A stretch of 64,000 nucleotides of DNA from Nostoc calcicola FACHB-3891 (GTDB lineage Bacteria; Cyanobacteriota; Cyanobacteriia; Cyanobacteriales; Nostocaceae): contig NZ_JACJRQ010000031.1 of the NCBI RefSeq assembly GCF_014697355.1, positions 27,593-91,592 on the forward strand. Reading direction: 5' to 3'. The notes below the pieces were generated by a model. That model was given only the letters and a program-made list of their open reading frames with translations. It was not told the origin of the DNA and searched no databases. The number at the start of each line of letters is the position of its first letter. The stretch's first letter is position 1. Both the position numbers and the translations under genes were made by a program. Positions 1 through 7,147 of this stretch are shown here, piece by piece.

Positions 1-195
1 AAATTCGGTGGGATAGCCTTGGACTGGAATTTTAATCCAATTAACTTGAGTGTTGTGTTCTAGTTCTGGGGCGATTTCACTTGCTAATAATGTTAGGTGA
101 TGACCGCGACGAATTACTTCGTTTGCAACTTCGTAGTTTACTCGGCCTTGACCATCGCCTTTTTTGATTTTATGGGTAACAATACAAAGTTTCAT
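1..195 (-). CDS. Glycosyltransferase family 4, N-terminal part (cut by window edge)
   Basis: Only the first 65 codons are inside the window. They begin MKLCIVTHKIKKGDGQGR and continue through an NYEVANEVIRRGHHLTLLAS stretch. This is the usual first Rossmann half of a GT4 (group 1) enzyme: a short beta strand, a glycine-rich loop and a helix ending in RGH. The ATG is at 195-193 and the frame stays open to the edge. It would be the most distal gene seen of the minus-strand polysaccharide run. In Anabaena a GT also lies beyond the alr2836-2838 region. Donor and acceptor cannot be inferred. Confidence 0.8.
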   Translation of the reverse strand, partial: MKLCIVTHKIKKGDGQGRVNYEVANEVIRRGHHLTLLASEIAPELEHNTQVNWIKIPVQGYPTEF

Positions 196-222
196 ACACT
201 GCTTTATTTAGGGAGAAAAGCT

Positions 223-249
223 CACGCAGAGGCGCAGAGGCGCAGAGAG
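223..249 (+). repeat. 27-bp dispersed repeat, copy 1 (CACGCAGAGGCGCAG...)
   Basis: The gap 196-342 has no gene. It contains a 27-bp sequence starting CACGCAGAGGCGCAG and ending GCGCAGAGAG, followed by a pyrimidine-rich run and TTTGCGTCCTTGGCGGTTCG. The same 27 bp recur at 13407-13433 (same orientation) and 14036-14062 (inverted). Confidence 0.9.
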
Positions 250-342
250 TTGAGGAGAGTTTCTTTTCTTTTCTTTTCTTTGCGTACTTTGCGTCCTTGG
301 CGGTTCGTTAAAAAAATAATTTACTTCAGAATAATTGCTGTA

Positions 343-1326
343 TTATTTCGATACTCCTATTAACTTATTTGCGAAAACTCGCGGAGTAAAACTAAGAGTT
401 AGTGCAGCTAAAGTTCGCAGATTAAATTTTTGTTTTTTCAACGCCTGCCAAAAATAAGGACGTGCTGCGGCTATTTGTTCGCTTCGCAGTAAACCAATTC
501 CCAATGTCGTATTAGCTTCCAACCATTTTTGTTGAAAGTGTGTCCTAAATTCTTGTAGACGACTGTCTTCCATAAAGACTTGATAACAAAACATTTCGCT
601 TTTAGCTTTGCGAATTTTTGCTTGTACATTTCGACTACCACTCAGCATGGTATCAGTTTGTTCGTGGGCACGATATCGCGTCAATCTTTCTGGATAATAG
701 TAAGCACCACGACCAGATATACAGCAGAGGTAGGTTAAATATAAATCCCACATTCCAGCAACTTCTGAGGGAATACTATCCCAATCAACAGAGTGATTAC
801 GAATTACACAAGATGCGGCTGTGGGTATACTTTTATCTATTAACCCAATTTTAGAGAAAGGTTGATGAATTCCTGGTGTTAGTTTGTCCCGCTGATAACC
901 GCGTGTATTTTCTTCAGTTCCAATATAATTAATTATGCCATTTGCATCTATGATATATTGGTCGCAAAACGCAAGAATTAAGTCAGGATTTTCTTCTAAT
1001 GGTGGTACAAGCTTTGTTAAAAAGTCTTGATTCCACATATCATCGTCATGAAGGCTAGCAAGATATTTACCTTGCGCCATTTTGAAGGCGTGTTGCTGAT
1101 TAGCAAGCATTCCCACGTTTTCCTCGTGTCGCCAAAATCGAATGCGTGAATCACCAAAAGATGCGACAATAGCTTGGGGATTTTCTGGACTGCAATTATC
1201 AGAAACAATAATTTCAATATTTTGATAAGTTTGTTGAACAGCGCTAGCGATCGCTTGCTTCAGATAATCCGGTCGATTATAAGTCGGGATAATAACGCTG
1301 ACTAATGGTTCTTGATGCAATGACAT
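343..1326 (-). CDS. Glycosyltransferase family 2
   Basis: This 327-residue protein begins with the GT-A signature PLVSVIIPTYNRPDYLKQAI. It then has VSDNCSPEN (about 42-50), the nucleotide-sugar contact region, and LASLHDDDMW (about 89-98), which carries the DxD-type metal-binding acidic cluster. The C-terminal half is a helical acceptor domain with no clear membrane segment, so it is probably cytosolic or peripheral. It would add one sugar to the lipid-linked repeat unit of the envelope polysaccharide. A foldback repeat lies just upstream of its start, between it and the GT4 gene that would precede it in the transcript. Sugar specificity cannot be inferred. Confidence 0.88.
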   Translation of the reverse strand: MSLHQEPLVSVIIPTYNRPDYLKQAIASAVQQTYQNIEIIVSDNCSPENPQAIVASFGDSRIRFWRHEENVGMLANQQHAFKMAQGKYLASLHDDDMWNQDFLTKLVPPLEENPDLILAFCDQYIIDANGIINYIGTEENTRGYQRDKLTPGIHQPFSKIGLIDKSIPTAASCVIRNHSVDWDSIPSEVAGMWDLYLTYLCCISGRGAYYYPERLTRYRAHEQTDTMLSGSRNVQAKIRKAKSEMFCYQVFMEDSRLQEFRTHFQQKWLEANTTLGIGLLRSEQIAAARPYFWQALKKQKFNLRTLAALTLSFTPRVFANKLIGVSK

Positions 1327-1339
1327 ATTTTTCTCTCTT

Positions 1340-1461
1340 AGTTTATCGAACAGAATTCAGGAGTCAGTCGTCAGAATTCAGTTGGGTATTCTGTATGACT
1401 GGCGGATAGCGCAGCGTCTGGATTCTGACGACTGAATTCTGAATTCTGAATTCTTCTTCAA
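1340..1461. repeat. Foldback (MITE-like) element, copy A
   Basis: The left terminus AGTTTATCGAACAG leads into a 31-nt arm of GAATTCAG/GAGTCAG words (1351-1381). The right arm (about 1421-1452) is its near-perfect reverse complement, and the element ends TTCTTCTTCAA. The loop is about 40 nt. The right end supplies the stop codon of the neighbouring GT4 gene. The same left terminus recurs at 16001. Confidence 0.85.
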
Positions 1462-2654
1462 TGAGGGTTTCTAGATAAATTTTTACCGGAATAATCAAAT
1501 TCAGCTATTGTTTTTGCATAAATTGTTTGTAGATTGTTCACATGATAATTCATTGTGAATTCTTTCATCAATAAAGCATGACCTTGTTTGCCCATGTCTC
1601 TGCTTTTTTGATAATCTGTAGACAAATAATTAATTGCTTGGGCTAGTTGTTTGATATCATTAGGTTGAACAAGAATACCTGTTTCTCCATCTCGTAAATG
1701 TTCGGGAATTCCTCCGACTGCACTACCAATTACAGGTCGATAACGAGCATAAGCTTCTAAGGTTACAAGACCGGCAGGTTCAGGCCAAACACTCGGAAAA
1801 ATGACTGCAAAACACTGTTGATAAAGTTGATTTATTTTATGGCGATCGCACCAACCATGCCAAGTAATCCGGTGATTTAATCCCAGGGTGTTTGCTAGCT
1901 TTTCTAACCGTGGTCGTTCCCATCCTTCCCCTGCAATATCAAGTTGAATTTGGGGGTCTGTATGTATTAAGGTTTTAATCAACCATTCCAGACCTTTATC
2001 GGAAACAATCCGACCAGCAAACAAAATTCTCTGATTTTTGTGGACTTCTAAACTTAGGGGTGCAGTTGGTGTTTGGGGTACAGAAATACCACAGTGTACT
2101 GTTACAGTTTGTTCGGCTGGTATGCCGTTTTTAATTAACTCTTGACGTACATATTCGCTATTAGCAATAAAGGTAACTTTTATCTTTTTTAAAACATCTA
2201 AAAACTTCTGAGTTCCTTGAATTTCTCTAACAGTTCTTAAGGGTTTACGACTACCACATTTATCTACTAATTTACCCCAGGTACATCCTAAGTAAGAAAA
2301 GTTGCGATCGCAGATTGTTTGCTGTCCAGCTAAATACTTTGTCCCACTAGGACAATACAGTGAGTGATTATGAACGCTGAATACTGTAGGACATTCGCCT
2401 GTAAGCTGCAATAGTAAATCTGGGCTGTGGAGGTGCAATAATTTGAACTGACTTTGGTCAACATTATTGAGTGATTTAATTACGCGATCGCTAATATCAG
2501 GTGAACGATGCTCAAATAGAGAAGCTAAATAAGTTTCAACACCTCCGCCCTCACCAACCTCAAAATTTGAGCATTGGTAAATCAGGTTTTTTGCAAAAGG
2601 TTCCCCGTGCAATTCTTGGGCGTTTGCTTTGCTATTATTAATTATTCTAGTCAT
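1458..2654 (-). CDS. Glycosyltransferase family 4 (group 1)
   Basis: This 398-residue protein has a GT4 C-terminal half that is easy to recognise. It contains RILFAGRIVSDKGLEWLI (donor-site start, about 210-227), then WHGWCDRHKINQLYQQC, then the E-x7-E region PSVWPEPAGLVTLEAYA (about 288-304), then GSAVGGIPEHL. The N-terminal half includes YLASLFEHR and a Cys-rich stretch (YCPSG, CDRN, LGC) also seen in other cyanobacterial GT4s. It is soluble or peripheral. The stop codon overlaps the end of a foldback repeat. It sits between the DxD protein and GT2 in the HEP-like run and most likely extends the repeat unit. Its sugar is unknown. Confidence 0.9.
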   Translation of the reverse strand: MTRIINNSKANAQELHGEPFAKNLIYQCSNFEVGEGGGVETYLASLFEHRSPDISDRVIKSLNNVDQSQFKLLHLHSPDLLLQLTGECPTVFSVHNHSLYCPSGTKYLAGQQTICDRNFSYLGCTWGKLVDKCGSRKPLRTVREIQGTQKFLDVLKKIKVTFIANSEYVRQELIKNGIPAEQTVTVHCGISVPQTPTAPLSLEVHKNQRILFAGRIVSDKGLEWLIKTLIHTDPQIQLDIAGEGWERPRLEKLANTLGLNHRITWHGWCDRHKINQLYQQCFAVIFPSVWPEPAGLVTLEAYARYRPVIGSAVGGIPEHLRDGETGILVQPNDIKQLAQAINYLSTDYQKSRDMGKQGHALLMKEFTMNYHVNNLQTIYAKTIAEFDYSGKNLSRNPH

Positions 2655-2738
2655 TAATTATCACTTATTATTTATCTTGCTTTTTAATTAATTTAGTCAT
2701 ATAATTATAGACTAATTTTAATCAACTTATCATAAAAA

Positions 2739-2808
2739 CTCAGGAGTCATTAGCCATTATTTAGAATAATTCTGAGTTCTGGATTCTGACTTCTGAATTC
2801 TTCTTCAA
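2739..2808. repeat. Foldback element, copy B (short)
   Basis: A left arm CTCAGGAGTCATTAG and a right arm GATTCTGACTTCTGAATTC end in the same TTCTTCTTCAA boundary as copy A. The boundary again coincides with a stop codon, here that of the gene ending at 2805. Confidence 0.7.
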
Positions 2809-3644
2809 ATCCCAACGTTAAACCAAAATTTGTGTCTGACATCACTTACATAATGCCTGAGAGCAATGTTTTTGCTTGCAGATTTATCTGGATAGATAAA
2901 CTGATCTTCTACATTGAGAACATATTTTTTTGAGCATAAAGGCTCACCATGATTATGGTGCATTGTCAAATGTACAATTGTTTGTTCAGTAAAATAACTA
3001 GGATTTTCTTGAAGATTTGCTAAACGTTCTATGGCAAAAGTCCAGTCAAATTCATGTCTAAATAATATAAATCCGCCATTTACTGGATTTAACTTCTCAG
3101 AATCATCATAAATAATTCTTTCGTCTAGTGACATAGAACAATCAGGTAAGTAAAGAGAGTATTTGTTATCGGAGTTACTCAAATGAATTAAGTCTATACC
3201 ACCAGGAAAAAATAAAATATCTGAATCGGTATAAATCGTAGTTCCATTAATAGGAATTGACATTAATGCCGACAACTTTTTGCCCATTGGATGGAGTTGG
3301 GCATAGTCAAGAACACATTGAGGTAAATCCGTTCTTACAAAGTTTTGTAAAAGTACTACCTGAACGCAGGGATGGATGCGGCGGAGTAAATTACAACTAG
3401 ACTCAGTGTAACTGCCATCAGAAACCACTGTAAATGTATCTGGAATCCCTACATGACGGATGAATGAGCGAATACTTGCTACTTGTTCTGGCAAATCGCG
3501 TTCGCATGATAAGGCATATACACTTATCGGAACTTGCCGAGTTTGTTTAATCGGGATACTGACAATCTGAGAAAGGGCAGCTTTATATAGAGAGCGATTA
3601 AATTTACCCTGAATTTTAGCAGTGTGGTAGCCTAGATTTACCAT
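2805..3644 (-). CDS. Putative glycosyltransferase-like protein with DSD motif
   Basis: I do not recognise a named family with certainty. The protein is 279 residues from the ATG at 3644. That start is preferred because AAGGAG lies 8 nt upstream, whereas the in-frame ATG 30 bp further out has no such site. The sequence has VYALSCERDLPEQVASI near the start and TTIYTDSDILFFPGG around residue 140. The latter is a DxD motif in a hydrophobic setting, typical of GT-A nucleotide-sugar transferases. NGGFILFRHEF follows. No membrane segment is seen. It lies directly downstream of hepA, so a role in the same polysaccharide is likely. It could also be a sugar-binding or modifying enzyme. Confidence 0.6.
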   Translation of the reverse strand: MVNLGYHTAKIQGKFNRSLYKAALSQIVSIPIKQTRQVPISVYALSCERDLPEQVASIRSFIRHVGIPDTFTVVSDGSYTESSCNLLRRIHPCVQVVLLQNFVRTDLPQCVLDYAQLHPMGKKLSALMSIPINGTTIYTDSDILFFPGGIDLIHLSNSDNKYSLYLPDCSMSLDERIIYDDSEKLNPVNGGFILFRHEFDWTFAIERLANLQENPSYFTEQTIVHLTMHHNHGEPLCSKKYVLNVEDQFIYPDKSASKNIALRHYVSDVRHKFWFNVGI

Positions 3645-3683
3645 TGATTTTTTCTCCTTATATAAATAATTCAATAGGATAAT

Positions 3684-3738
3684 GAATTCGTAATTCCCAA
3701 ATTACAAATTACGAATTAGGAATTACGAATTACGAATT
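3684..3738. repeat. AATTCGTAAT-type repeat at hepA 3' end
   Basis: Tandem copies of ATTACGAATT fill the space between the DxD gene and hepA. On the minus strand the repeat reads AATTCGTAATTCGTAATTC and provides the last Ser codon and the TAA stop of hepA. Confidence 0.85.
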
Positions 3739-5586
3739 ATGGTATTGCATCTGGTGATATTCCCAAAGCTTACCTTGGCGTCCGAGCAGTTCTTGATATT
3801 TGCCCTGTTCTACTATCCTTCCTGCTTCGAGTACTACGACTTTATCTGCTTTTGCAATAGTAGAAAGACGGTGAGCGATCGCAATTACTGTTCTCCCAAC
3901 AGATAGCTTTTCTAATGAATCTTGAATCAAGCGTTCTGATAGAGAATCTAAGGCGCTGGTTGCTTCATCTAAAATCAAAATTTCTGGGTTCCTTAGTAGC
4001 GCCCGCGCGATAGCAATTCGCTGTCTTTGTCCTCCAGATAATCTAACACCCCTATCTCCTAATTGGGTATTAAAACCTTCAGGCATTTCTAAAATAAATT
4101 CTAGTGCATTCGCTAATTTAGCAGCTTCTTGAATTTCATCATTCGTAGCTTCTGGAGTTCCATAAGCAATGTTCTGCCAAACAGTGGTATTGAAGATAAA
4201 AGTATCTTGACTGACAACAGCTATTTTGCGACGTAGAGAGTTAATTTCAAACAATCTGACATCAATTTCATCGATGTAAATATTTCCCTCTGTAGCATTA
4301 TAAAATCTGGGAATTAAATCAGCAAGTGTTGTTTTCCCAGCCCCAGAGGCTCCGACTAATGCCGTCATTTTTCCCTTTTCAATAGTTAGGGTAATATTAT
4401 GCAGCACTATATTGTTATCGTCGTAGCCAAAATCTACACATACTAAATTTATTGAGCTTTTTAAAGCATTAAACTTAAGATTTCCATTTTGAAAATAATT
4501 TTTATCATCACTTTTTAAGAGGTTTTTAATGTTATCTGCTGAGCCATGTAAAGTGCTGAGAAATGCTCTTGTACCATTAATATCTTGAACGAATGGGATA
4601 AAACGAAATAGCACAAAGAAAAATGTTAGTAAAGAAGCAACTTGTAGTGTTCCATTACTAACCAAGCTAGTGAATGCCAAAATAATCATTCCCACCAAGA
4701 CTGTAGTAGCTACCCCTTCAGCAATGGGCTTGACAAGTGTCCAAGTGAAGACGACTTTAGTTGTAGTACTTACTATCTTGTCACTAGCTTTGTAGTAACG
4801 CTGGCGCTCAAATTCTTGAGTACCACAGGAATGAACAGTGCGAATGCCATTAATAAATTCTACGGCTGTTGATGTAAAATTAGCATTAGCAGTTGTCATG
4901 CCAAAACTTGATTCTCTGACTCTGGCATTTAAATTGGATAATCCTACACCTAAAAGCGTAAATAGTAGTGCTGAAATTACAGTTAGCTGCCATGATATCA
5001 AAAACATTGATATTAAGTAGACAACAGTTGTTAGCCCTCTAGTAACTAAAAATGCTCCGCCACTGAAACCTTGTCTTATTCTTTCAATTTCTGTGGTAAT
5101 TGTGTTAATTAACTCACCAGAACGAGTTTTAGAAAAGTAACTTAGCGATAAGGCTTGTAATTGTTCAAAAATTTGTTTACGTAAGCGATCGCCAAGATGC
5201 AATTGAGATAATTCAATATAAACTTGTGCAAAATAATTGAAGGCAACACGTAGCCAAGTACTGAGTAAAATCAGCGAAGATATGCGATACAGACGATTAA
5301 GTGCCGATGTATTAGCTCCCAAAATCCAAATATCAAACCATCCTATTCCTGTCTGGACAGGTTGAGCATTGGGACTAGTTAAGCTTTGCAAAAATGACAG
5401 CAGGAAACCAATACTTACACCTTCAAATGTTGCTGCGAGAATCGAAAATATCAAAGCTAAAGTTGCAATCTTGCGAAAGTGTGTAAATTCTCGCAATATC
5501 AAATAATTTTCCTGCCAAAAGCTGGTAGCTTTTAGCAGTTTGCTCAGTTGTTGGGTAACTTTGAAAAACATGTATTTTTCTAACAA
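3730..5586 (-). CDS. hepA: HepA-like ABC exporter (fused permease-ATPase)
   Basis: This 618-residue half-transporter has an N-terminal six-helix exporter domain, with hydrophobic segments near 43-65, 100-115, 180-205 and 280-305. The C-terminal nucleotide-binding domain has Walker A GASGAGKTT (about 412-420), a Q-loop (VVSQDTF), signature LSGGQRQRIA (about 518-527), Walker B ILILDEATSALD and H-loop AHRLST. In Anabaena, HepA is needed to deposit the heterocyst envelope polysaccharide. The neighbouring hepC, Wzc-type and rfb genes support that assignment over a generic MsbA. Such proteins act as homodimers in the inner membrane and flip or export a lipid-linked glycan. The final residues HNS-stop are encoded by a dispersed repeat. 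Confidence 0.8.
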   Translation of the reverse strand: MLEKYMFFKVTQQLSKLLKATSFWQENYLILREFTHFRKIATLALIFSILAATFEGVSIGFLLSFLQSLTSPNAQPVQTGIGWFDIWILGANTSALNRLYRISSLILLSTWLRVAFNYFAQVYIELSQLHLGDRLRKQIFEQLQALSLSYFSKTRSGELINTITTEIERIRQGFSGGAFLVTRGLTTVVYLISMFLISWQLTVISALLFTLLGVGLSNLNARVRESSFGMTTANANFTSTAVEFINGIRTVHSCGTQEFERQRYYKASDKIVSTTTKVVFTWTLVKPIAEGVATTVLVGMIILAFTSLVSNGTLQVASLLTFFFVLFRFIPFVQDINGTRAFLSTLHGSADNIKNLLKSDDKNYFQNGNLKFNALKSSINLVCVDFGYDDNNIVLHNITLTIEKGKMTALVGASGAGKTTLADLIPRFYNATEGNIYIDEIDVRLFEINSLRRKIAVVSQDTFIFNTTVWQNIAYGTPEATNDEIQEAAKLANALEFILEMPEGFNTQLGDRGVRLSGGQRQRIAIARALLRNPEILILDEATSALDSLSERLIQDSLEKLSVGRTVIAIAHRLSTIAKADKVVVLEAGRIVEQGKYQELLGRQGKLWEYHQMQYHNS

Positions 5587-5603
5587 TAATTTGACACGTA
5601 AGG

Positions 5604-5672
5604 AGATCGAATTTTGGATTTTAGATTTTGGATTTTAGATTGAATTACAAATCCAAAATTCAAAATATAAAA
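5604..5672. repeat. ATTTTAGATTTTGG-type repeat with inverted arm
   Basis: Repeated GATTTTGGATTTTAG words are followed by the complementary AAATCCAAAATTCAAAAT. A second copy with the opposite sense lies at about 34060-34091. Both are intergenic. Confidence 0.7.
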
Positions 5673-5680
5673 TTTGCAGA

Positions 5681-5816
5681 GTCAGAATTCAGAATCATTG
5701 GTAAATCAAGAAGTAATAACACGGTTGCTTCATTTTATTCAAATTATTCAACTTAGATATCAAAGTCTTCTGAATTCTGTATTCTGTATTCTGTATTCTT
5801 CTTCAACAATTTGTAT
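5681..5816. repeat. Foldback element, copy C, overlapping the hepC 3' end
   Basis: The left arm GTCAGAATTCAGAATC and the right arm, made of TTCTGTATTCTGTA words ending TTCTTCTTCAA, match copies A and B. The right arm lies inside the hepC reading frame and encodes its last 12-14 residues. Confidence 0.8.
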
Positions 5817-6467
5817 TGCATCTGCTAAAGTCCAAGAACGAGATCCGAGCAAACTCATGTCACCGCGCAATACGTTAAATAAAAGTGGTAGATTGTCGAG
5901 GCTGTATTTATGCATCCACCGTCCTAGCGGTGTGATGTTGTACTTTGTTGTGGTGGAAAATCGAATTGCTCGAAAAAGTCTACCTCTTTCTCCAACATGC
6001 CATTGATGACAAAAAAGTGACTCTGGGGAGAAAATTTGCATCAATACAATCAATCCCAGGATAACTGGACTGAGTAATAACAGCAAGAAAAAAGCAACAA
6101 TCGAATCAATTATTCGCTGTAACCATCTCAAGGTTTGATTACCTTGTTTTAGCTGTTTATTCCTAGCGGGTATGTGGAGGAATATTGGCTTATGAGCTTG
6201 TTCACATGCATCTGCCCAAAACTGTAGCAAATCTTCACCCAGTTTTGCATCTATGCTGACCAAATTTACAGGAGAATGTTTTAAGCATTCTACTAGCGAT
6301 CGCTGACTATTTAACGAAGGCAAATATGGTAGTTTAGCTCGTCCTAGCGGCTTTACCAACAGTTTACCCCGTCGCCATAGGAGTGTGCAGTCCCCAGAGC
6401 GATGATCTTGGTGTTGCGAGTTTAGATCGTATAAATTCTCTAGAGCTGGAATGATTGAAGTTGTCAT
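5760..6467 (-). CDS. hepC: HepC-like sugar-phosphate transferase (initiating glycosyltransferase)
   Basis: This 235-residue bacterial sugar transferase (PF02397 type) has a unique N-terminal half, then one long hydrophobic segment (about 118-147), then the catalytic tail. The tail carries GERGRLFRAIRFSTTTKY in place of the usual GKPF-R-YKFRSM, and then GRWMHKYSLDNLPLLFNVLRG and GDMSLLGSR. It would transfer a sugar 1-phosphate to undecaprenyl phosphate at the membrane and so start the repeat unit. Position beside hepA and a Wzc homologue matches the Anabaena order. The C-terminus EEEYRIQNTEFRRL is unusual because it is translated from a foldback repeat (copy C). The normal stop has evidently been lost. 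Function probably survives because the added tail is peripheral. Confidence 0.82.
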   Translation of the reverse strand: MTTSIIPALENLYDLNSQHQDHRSGDCTLLWRRGKLLVKPLGRAKLPYLPSLNSQRSLVECLKHSPVNLVSIDAKLGEDLLQFWADACEQAHKPIFLHIPARNKQLKQGNQTLRWLQRIIDSIVAFFLLLLLSPVILGLIVLMQIFSPESLFCHQWHVGERGRLFRAIRFSTTTKYNITPLGRWMHKYSLDNLPLLFNVLRGDMSLLGSRSWTLADAIQIVEEEYRIQNTEFRRL

Positions 6468-6942
6468 ACGTCTTTGGGTTTATACAAGAGTGATTTGCTG
6501 AGGCGTTACCAAAGGCTATCAAGCTAATTCGTAAGTAAGAATTCAGAATTCAGAATTCAGAATTAATAAGGTTTAGATGACCAAACTTGATAATTTGAGA
6601 AAAATCAAGCAGGTATACAATCATTGATTTTCAAGTAGCTACTCATAGGAGAGAAGTGTAGAGAAAAATTACCTATGAATCTATATCTACGTTTAATTGT
6701 GCTGAGGTGTTTCTTGTGTCGATAAATTTAACAAAACGAGTTCACTCTTGTGTTCTAACTTTTTGGAAGTGCTTTAATCTCTAGAATATAGGACTCTGTA
6801 GAAATAGCGATCGCTCAAATAAATTCTTTATTCAGTCTTTAATTCCTCAGTGATTTCTCTTAAAATCTATAAAGATAGCATAAATATAACGAAATTTTCC
6901 TGATAGTAATAAATCTAAATTTTAATAGTTTTTGATACATCT

Positions 6943-6970
6943 GTAGGGTAGCACAGCTGTGCTACCCTAT
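6943..6970. repeat. Palindromic repeat, core GGGTAGCACAGCTGTGCTACCC
   Basis: This is a near-perfect 28-nt palindrome with outer GTAGGG/CCCTAT arms. It belongs to the dispersed family whose arms differ from copy to copy yet stay complementary. Confidence 0.85.
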
Positions 6971-7059
6971 CATGTTGAAAAGATATGTGCATAGCGCACC
7001 AATACGGTTCGGTTAAGGTTTTGCGATCAAAATTCTAGATCGCAAAGACGCGATAAATC

Positions 7060-7087
7060 GTAGGGGCACAACATGTTATGCCCCTAC
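7060..7087. repeat. Palindromic repeat with GTAGGGGC/GCCCCTAC ends
   Basis: Its centre is ACATGT, and there is one mismatched pair in the stem. It is followed by ATTTACCTGAAAT, a flank shared with the copy at 21861. Confidence 0.85.
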
Positions 7088-7147
7088 ATTTACCTGAAAT
7101 ACGCTGTATGTTGGGTTTCACTGGCTCAGCGATGCCCCATACCGAAT

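Larger units (their letters stand above)
6468..7147. other. Intergenic region upstream of hepC (680 bp)
   Basis: No gene is seen. The half nearest hepC is AT-rich and should hold its leader and promoter. A GAATTCAG tandem lies at about 6539-6563, a HIP1 site at about 6808, and two palindromes at 6943 and 7060. I could not support a specific promoter or NtcA site; the one GTA...TAC pair near 6659 has a 9-nt spacer instead of 8. Confidence 0.7.

Noticed and set aside
6659..6673. NtcA site upstream of hepC (GTA...TAC)
   Set aside because: The spacer is 9 nt instead of 8 and the flanks do not fit a -10 at the right distance.
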